Virus record (IMG/VR): IMGVR_UViG_3300035670_001010
Coordinates: 1-28,773 of that record
Source: a virus
Length of the DNA stretch: 28,773 nucleotides
Strand: one strand, 5' to 3'
Part shown: positions 25,449-28,773 of the stretch, in pieces
Numbering within the stretch: position 1 is the stretch's first letter
Layout of the letters: each line of letters begins with the position of its first letter
Made by a program: the position numbers and the translations under genes
Notes under the pieces: generated by a model
Seen by the model: only the letters and a program-made list of their open reading frames with translations
Databases searched by the model: none
Told to the model about the DNA's origin: nothing

Positions 25449-27106
25449 TGGCCATTCGCCTGTTTGGTTTCACCTTAGGTTCAAAAGATGTTGTTCAGAA
25501 GCAAGACCCTGAGCAACCATCTTTTGCACTTCCAACGGAAGCAATTGATGATGGCGCAGTTACCATCACTCAAAACGCATACTACGGCACATATGTTGAC
25601 TTAGAAGGTGCCGTTCGCAATGAATTAGAACTTATCACAAGATATCGTGAGATGGCAAATCATCCAGAATTGGAACAGGCCATCGATGATATTGTCAATG
25701 AAGCAATCACACACGATGTTTCTGGTCGAACAGTTGATATCGTTGTAGATAAACTCAAACAACCAGAGACAGTCAAAAAGAAAATTCGTGAAGAATTTGA
25801 AACGATTCTGAAGTTACTTAACTTTGGTAATCTTGCTGATGACTTGTTTAAGCGTTGGTATATCGATGGTCGCATTTACTATCATGTTGTAGTAGATGAC
25901 CGAGACCCAAAAGCAGGTATACAAGAATTAAGATACATTGATCCTCGTAAGATTCGTAAGGTACGAGAAATCAAAAAAGGTAAAGACCCAAAGACTGGTG
26001 CCGATATTATCTTATCGATTGCAGAATACTATGTTTATTCTGACCGTGGTACTGCATCACAATCTTATGGTGCATCAGTTAACTCTGGTTTAAGAATTGC
26101 ACCAGATGCAATCATCAATGTCAATTCTGGTTTGATGGATGCAAAAAACACATTCGTCATTTCATATCTTCACAAGGCAATCAAACCACTCAATCAGTTA
26201 CGAATGATTGAAGATGCCGTTGTGATTTATCGCATATCGAGGGCACCAGAACGCCGAATCTTTTATATCGATGTGGGTAATTTGCCAAGAGGTAAAGCCG
26301 AACAGTATCTAAAAGATATCATGGTCAAGTATCGTAACAAAATGGTTTACGATGCCAATACAGGTGAACTGCGTGATGACCGCAAACATATGTCGATGCT
26401 AGAAGACTTTTGGTTACCTCGCCGAGAAGGTGGTAAAGGTACAGAAATCACAACTCTGCCTGCTGGTCAAAACCTTGGTGAGTTAGAAGATGTAAAATAC
26501 TTTCAAAAGAAACTTTTACAATCTCTCAATGTACCAATCTCTCGTTTAGAACCACAACAAGGTGGTATGATTGGTCTTGGTCGCACAACAGAAGTGACCC
26601 GTGATGAAGTTAAGTTTCTTAAATTCATTATTCGTCTTCGCAATAAATTCTCACAGATTTTTGACCATGCATTAGAAAAACAATTAGTTCTCAAAGGTAT
26701 TTGTACCTTAGAAGAATGGCGTGAGTTTAGAGAAGAAATTTATTACGATTACAAGAAAGACAATAACTTTACTGAACTGCGTGATGCAGAGTTATTAACT
26801 TCTCGTTTGCAATTGTTGGCAACAGTTGATCCATATCTTGGTAGATACTTCTCTGCTAAATGGGTTAAGAAAAATGTGCTTCAACAATCAGATGATGAAG
26901 TCGAAGCAATGGAAAAAGAAATGGCAGAAGAATCTGAACAAGGCATTGGACAACCAGTTCAACAACCTGGATTCGAACAAGCCAATGTGACGGCAGAAGA
27001 TTATCCACCTGAAGACAATACGCAAGAGAGTGGTGCATCAGATTCAATGACGCCGATGCTTGATGCAGAAGTAGAACGGTATTCTTCTCTACTAAATAGG
27101 CGATAA
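25448..27106 (+). CDS. gp20: Portal vertex protein gp20
   Basis: The 552-residue protein (T4: 524) forms the dodecameric portal through which gp17 packages DNA and to which gp13/gp14 bind. MAIRLFGFTLGSKD is the usual marine gp20 start. ITQNAYYGTYVDLEGAVRNE, YREMANHPELEQAIDDIVNE, LFKRWYIDGRIYYHVVVDD and YIDPRKIRKVREIKKGKDP match the wing and stem; RISRAPERRIFYIDVGNLPR with KAEQYLKDIMVKYRNKMVYD is the conserved stretch used as a cyanomyovirus marker. LGRTTEVTRDEVKFLKFIIR follows, and the C-terminus is acidic and low-complexity. The in-frame ATG at 25433 would add five residues, but 25448 has GGAG at proper spacing and overlaps the endonuclease stop (TGATG). Confidence 0.96.
   Translation: MAIRLFGFTLGSKDVVQKQDPEQPSFALPTEAIDDGAVTITQNAYYGTYVDLEGAVRNELELITRYREMANHPELEQAIDDIVNEAITHDVSGRTVDIVVDKLKQPETVKKKIREEFETILKLLNFGNLADDLFKRWYIDGRIYYHVVVDDRDPKAGIQELRYIDPRKIRKVREIKKGKDPKTGADIILSIAEYYVYSDRGTASQSYGASVNSGLRIAPDAIINVNSGLMDAKNTFVISYLHKAIKPLNQLRMIEDAVVIYRISRAPERRIFYIDVGNLPRGKAEQYLKDIMVKYRNKMVYDANTGELRDDRKHMSMLEDFWLPRREGGKGTEITTLPAGQNLGELEDVKYFQKKLLQSLNVPISRLEPQQGGMIGLGRTTEVTRDEVKFLKFIIRLRNKFSQIFDHALEKQLVLKGICTLEEWREFREEIYYDYKKDNNFTELRDAELLTSRLQLLATVDPYLGRYFSAKWVKKNVLQQSDDEVEAMEKEMAEESEQGIGQPVQQPGFEQANVTAEDYPPEDNTQESGASDSMTPMLDAEVERYSSLLNRR
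27091..27098 (+). promoter_or_regulatory. Late-type promoter box ACTAAATA inside the gp20 3' end
   Basis: ACTAAATA lies in the last codons of gp20, 32 bases before the ATG at 27131, with ribosome-binding site AAAAGGA at 27117-27123. ACTAAATAGGCGATAAAA (27091-27108) is identical to 14585-14602. It would drive the prohead-core genes. Confidence 0.65.
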
Positions 27107-27130
27107 AACAAATTTCAAAAGGAATCCACC

Positions 27131-27631
27131 ATGGACGCAAAAACATTTATTGACAAAGTTGCTTCTGGCGATGCTAATGATGCAAAAGATTTAATTAATG
27201 ACCTTCTTTCTTCCCGTGCCTTTGAAGCATTAGAAGTAAAAAAGATTGAAATTGCACAATCTCTTTACAACAATGGTGAAGAAATTGAGGTGCAAGATAC
27301 CGCTGATACACCAATGGAAGACGAACTTCTGACACAAGAAGATATTCAAAAAACAAAAGAACAGATTAAATCTCGTTTATCAAAAGAAGAAGTAGAAAAA
27401 CTTGTTGAATCCGTAAAAATTGTTGGTAGAGATGCTGACCTTGACGAAGAACATTTCAAATTGCATGTAAATGGTAAACGAGAACATTTTATTCATACCA
27501 ACTATGAAAATAGTCATGCAACCGATAGTAAAAAAGAAATACATTCTCAAGTCAAAGAACAATTACCTCATTTGGCACCTGAACATCAAAAAGCAGTAAC
27601 AGATGCAGTTCATGCTTCTTATAGAAAGTAA
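27131..27631 (+). CDS. Putative prohead core (scaffold) protein, gp67/68 position
   Basis: This 166-residue acidic, helical protein follows the portal gene, where T4 has the prohead core genes 67 and 68. Its N-terminus FIDKVASGDANDAKDLINDL with LSSRAFEALEVKKIEIAQSL (residues 6-45) resembles the helical start seen in many T4-like prohead core proteins (a ~40-residue pattern ending in 'K..IAQSLF'). The middle, residues 54-95, is strongly acidic. The C-terminal part (HFKLHVNGKREHFIHTNYEN; HLAPEHQKAVTDAVHASY) is not one I recognise. It probably helps build the internal scaffold and may be degraded by the prohead protease during maturation; that is inferred from position and composition. A good ribosome-binding site and a late-type promoter precede it. 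Confidence 0.65.
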   Translation: MDAKTFIDKVASGDANDAKDLINDLLSSRAFEALEVKKIEIAQSLYNNGEEIEVQDTADTPMEDELLTQEDIQKTKEQIKSRLSKEEVEKLVESVKIVGRDADLDEEHFKLHVNGKREHFIHTNYENSHATDSKKEIHSQVKEQLPHLAPEHQKAVTDAVHASYRK

Positions 27632-27633
27632 AG

Positions 27634-28437
27634 ATGAAATCACTACAAGACTTTAAGCAACAACCAATAAATGAAGAAGAAAAGTCGGACTACAAAAAGT
27701 TCGATATGCTTGTTCGTGCTGGTCTTGCAAACAAAGCACAGTTACAGAGAATTCATCGTATTTTAGAAAAGATGAAAGAAGACAGACCGGTATTCAATAA
27801 TGCCGACAGAATGATTCTTCAAAATCTTTTCAATAAAATGGTTGATTTAATTTCGAACAACAAACAAATCTTTCAACAAACTCGGCGTGCTGTTCGTGAA
27901 GATGTAGAATTAGATGAGGCAGAATTAGATACTGCCGATTACAAGATTGGTTCTTCTGGTCGTAAAGTAAGAGCCCATCGTATTAAAGTTGGTGATGAGG
28001 TCAAAGAAGAATTTGAGATTGAAGAAGCAACAGAAGACATACCTAATGATCCGCCTTTTGTTTTGATGTTGAAACGAAAAGCAATTCGTATGTATCCAAA
28101 TAAAACAAAAGTTGCTTTGTATTACAATCAGAAGTTAGACAAATACTTTACAATACCTTATGGCAAAGGAGTTGATTCTCCTTTACAGGCAGAAGAAACA
28201 CAGATTGAAGAAGCAGTAATGGATCAATTGCATAAGATTGTTGCTGGCAAACAAGCAAGCACGGTTAAGTTTGCTAATGGTCAAACAAAAAAGATTGACC
28301 ACTTTACTGCGTCTGCAATCACACAGGTTCATAAAGCAGTAAATGATGAAAACAAAAAGAAGTTGGCTGACATGGTGCATAAATCACCAGAGCATCTTGC
28401 CAAAGTAGCATCTTTTGCTTTCAGTAAAGCAAAATGA
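27634..28437 (+). CDS. Putative prohead core protein, two-domain, gp67/68 region
   Basis: The 267-residue protein begins two bases after the preceding stop. Residues 17-90 are helical (KFDMLVRAGLANKAQLQRIH; RMILQNLFNKMVDLISNNKQ). Residues 88-135 are an acidic linker. Residues 140-180 contain PFVLMLKRKAIRMYPNKTKV with ALYYNQKLDKYFTIPYG, a segment I recall from proteins of T4-like phages in this genome position. The C-terminal 70 residues (LHKIVAGKQASTVKFANGQT; ALxN-like VNDENKKKLADMVHKSPEHL) form another helical unit ending KVASFAFSKAK. No enzymatic motif is seen. A role in the prohead core is inferred from neighbours. The stop overlaps the next start (ATGA, 28434-28437). Confidence 0.65.
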   Translation: MKSLQDFKQQPINEEEKSDYKKFDMLVRAGLANKAQLQRIHRILEKMKEDRPVFNNADRMILQNLFNKMVDLISNNKQIFQQTRRAVREDVELDEAELDTADYKIGSSGRKVRAHRIKVGDEVKEEFEIEEATEDIPNDPPFVLMLKRKAIRMYPNKTKVALYYNQKLDKYFTIPYGKGVDSPLQAEETQIEEAVMDQLHKIVAGKQASTVKFANGQTKKIDHFTASAITQVHKAVNDENKKKLADMVHKSPEHLAKVASFAFSKAK

Positions 28438-28773
28438 ATTTTATAGATTTTATTTTAGAAGGTAAATTAGACGAAGCAAGAAACGCATTACAGAATCGTC
28501 TAAATGAAATTACTTCAAAGAGACTTGCTGAAGCAAAACGATATGTTGAGGCAGATTTATTTGAAGAAGTAGAAGAACAACTTGATGAGAAAAGAAATCC
28601 TAATCTCGTCAAAATGGGAAGAATTACAAGAGTTCGCCGTAGAATTAGAAGAAATGCCAAAGGTCGTATTGTAGTTCAAAAGAATCGCAGACGGTCAGGT
28701 ATTAAAGGTTATCGTATCGTAGGTAATACTGTAAGAAGAATACCTGCGGCACAAAGATTAAGAAAAGCCCGTT
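28434..28773 (+). CDS. Basic prohead-core-like protein (3' truncated by window end)
   Basis: The frame is open from ATG 28434 to the end of the window (113 codons and one extra base). The protein starts MNFIDFILEGKLDEARNALQ, a helical N-terminus like those of T4-like core proteins. An acidic helix follows (EADLFEEVEEQLDEKRNPNL), and then a very basic region: MGRITRVRRRIRRNAKGRIV with VQKNRRRSGIKGYRIVGNTV and RRIPAAQRLRKAR. This R/K-rich region is familiar from short proteins between portal and prohead protease in marine T4-like phages. It could bind DNA or acidic scaffold inside the prohead; that is inference. It overlaps the preceding stop by ATGA. The prohead protease gp21 would be expected downstream. 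Confidence 0.68.
   Translation, partial: MNFIDFILEGKLDEARNALQNRLNEITSKRLAEAKRYVEADLFEEVEEQLDEKRNPNLVKMGRITRVRRRIRRNAKGRIVVQKNRRRSGIKGYRIVGNTVRRIPAAQRLRKAR

Noticed and set aside
1-28773. tRNA genes, lysogeny genes, integrase or auxiliary photosynthesis genes
   Set aside because: The coding density leaves almost no room for RNA genes, I recognised no tRNA cloverleaf in the gaps, and no such protein motifs are present.

Overview
The window is one contiguous, entirely plus-strand stretch of the virion-structure module of a T4-like contractile-tailed phage (myovirus). The gene order is the T4 late order: baseplate wedge (gp7-like, gp8), a host-recognition/fibre block, then neck and tail completion (gp13, gp14, gp15), terminase (gp16, gp17), tail sheath and tube (gp18, gp19), portal (gp20) and the start of the prohead-core genes. 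The DNA is AT-rich. The protein variants (DUF4815-type giant baseplate protein, heptad 'ANSAF' fibre proteins, marine-type gp13/gp14/gp20, small 'NTRGGVHY' protein) resemble cyanophage, pelagiphage and freshwater T4-like phages more than enterobacterial T4. The host cannot be read from the sequence. No tRNA, rRNA, CRISPR, integrase or lysogeny gene is seen.

Layout. 1-9336: 3' part of a gp7-like wedge gene, gp8, and a 1994-residue DUF4815 protein in the place where T4 has genes 9-12. 9333-17546: an accessory island of 12 genes with fibre proteins, small beta-rich proteins, two coiled-coil proteins, a duplicated glycine-rich adhesin-like protein, a 2-oxoglutarate/Fe(II) dioxygenase and a small conserved phage protein. 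A strong intrinsic terminator and a late-type promoter split it near 14.5 kb. 17556-24757: gp13, gp14, gp15, gp16, gp17, gp18, gp19. 24804-25448: a free-standing homing endonuclease between genes 19 and 20, preceded by a second terminator. 25448-28773: portal gp20 and three presumed prohead-core genes, the last cut by the window end.

Expression looks like T4 late transcription. TATAAATA-like boxes (NATAAATA or N-CTAAATA) lie before gp8, the 10184 gene, the 14616 gene, gp13, gp18, gp19 and the 27131 gene. Many genes are packed with ATGA, TAATG or TGATG overlaps, suggesting translational coupling. No non-coding stretch exceeds about 125 bases; the longest (14495-14615) holds a terminator and a promoter.

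The core is conventional. The less ordinary points are: beta-domain insertions that recur in otherwise unrelated wedge and neck proteins; an endonuclease whose last codons carry the portal gene's ribosome-binding site; fibre genes that share short C-terminal tags; an 18-base promoter block present twice 12.5 kb apart; and a prolyl-hydroxylase-like enzyme coupled to the adhesin gene. I see no complete undescribed defence or mobile system.
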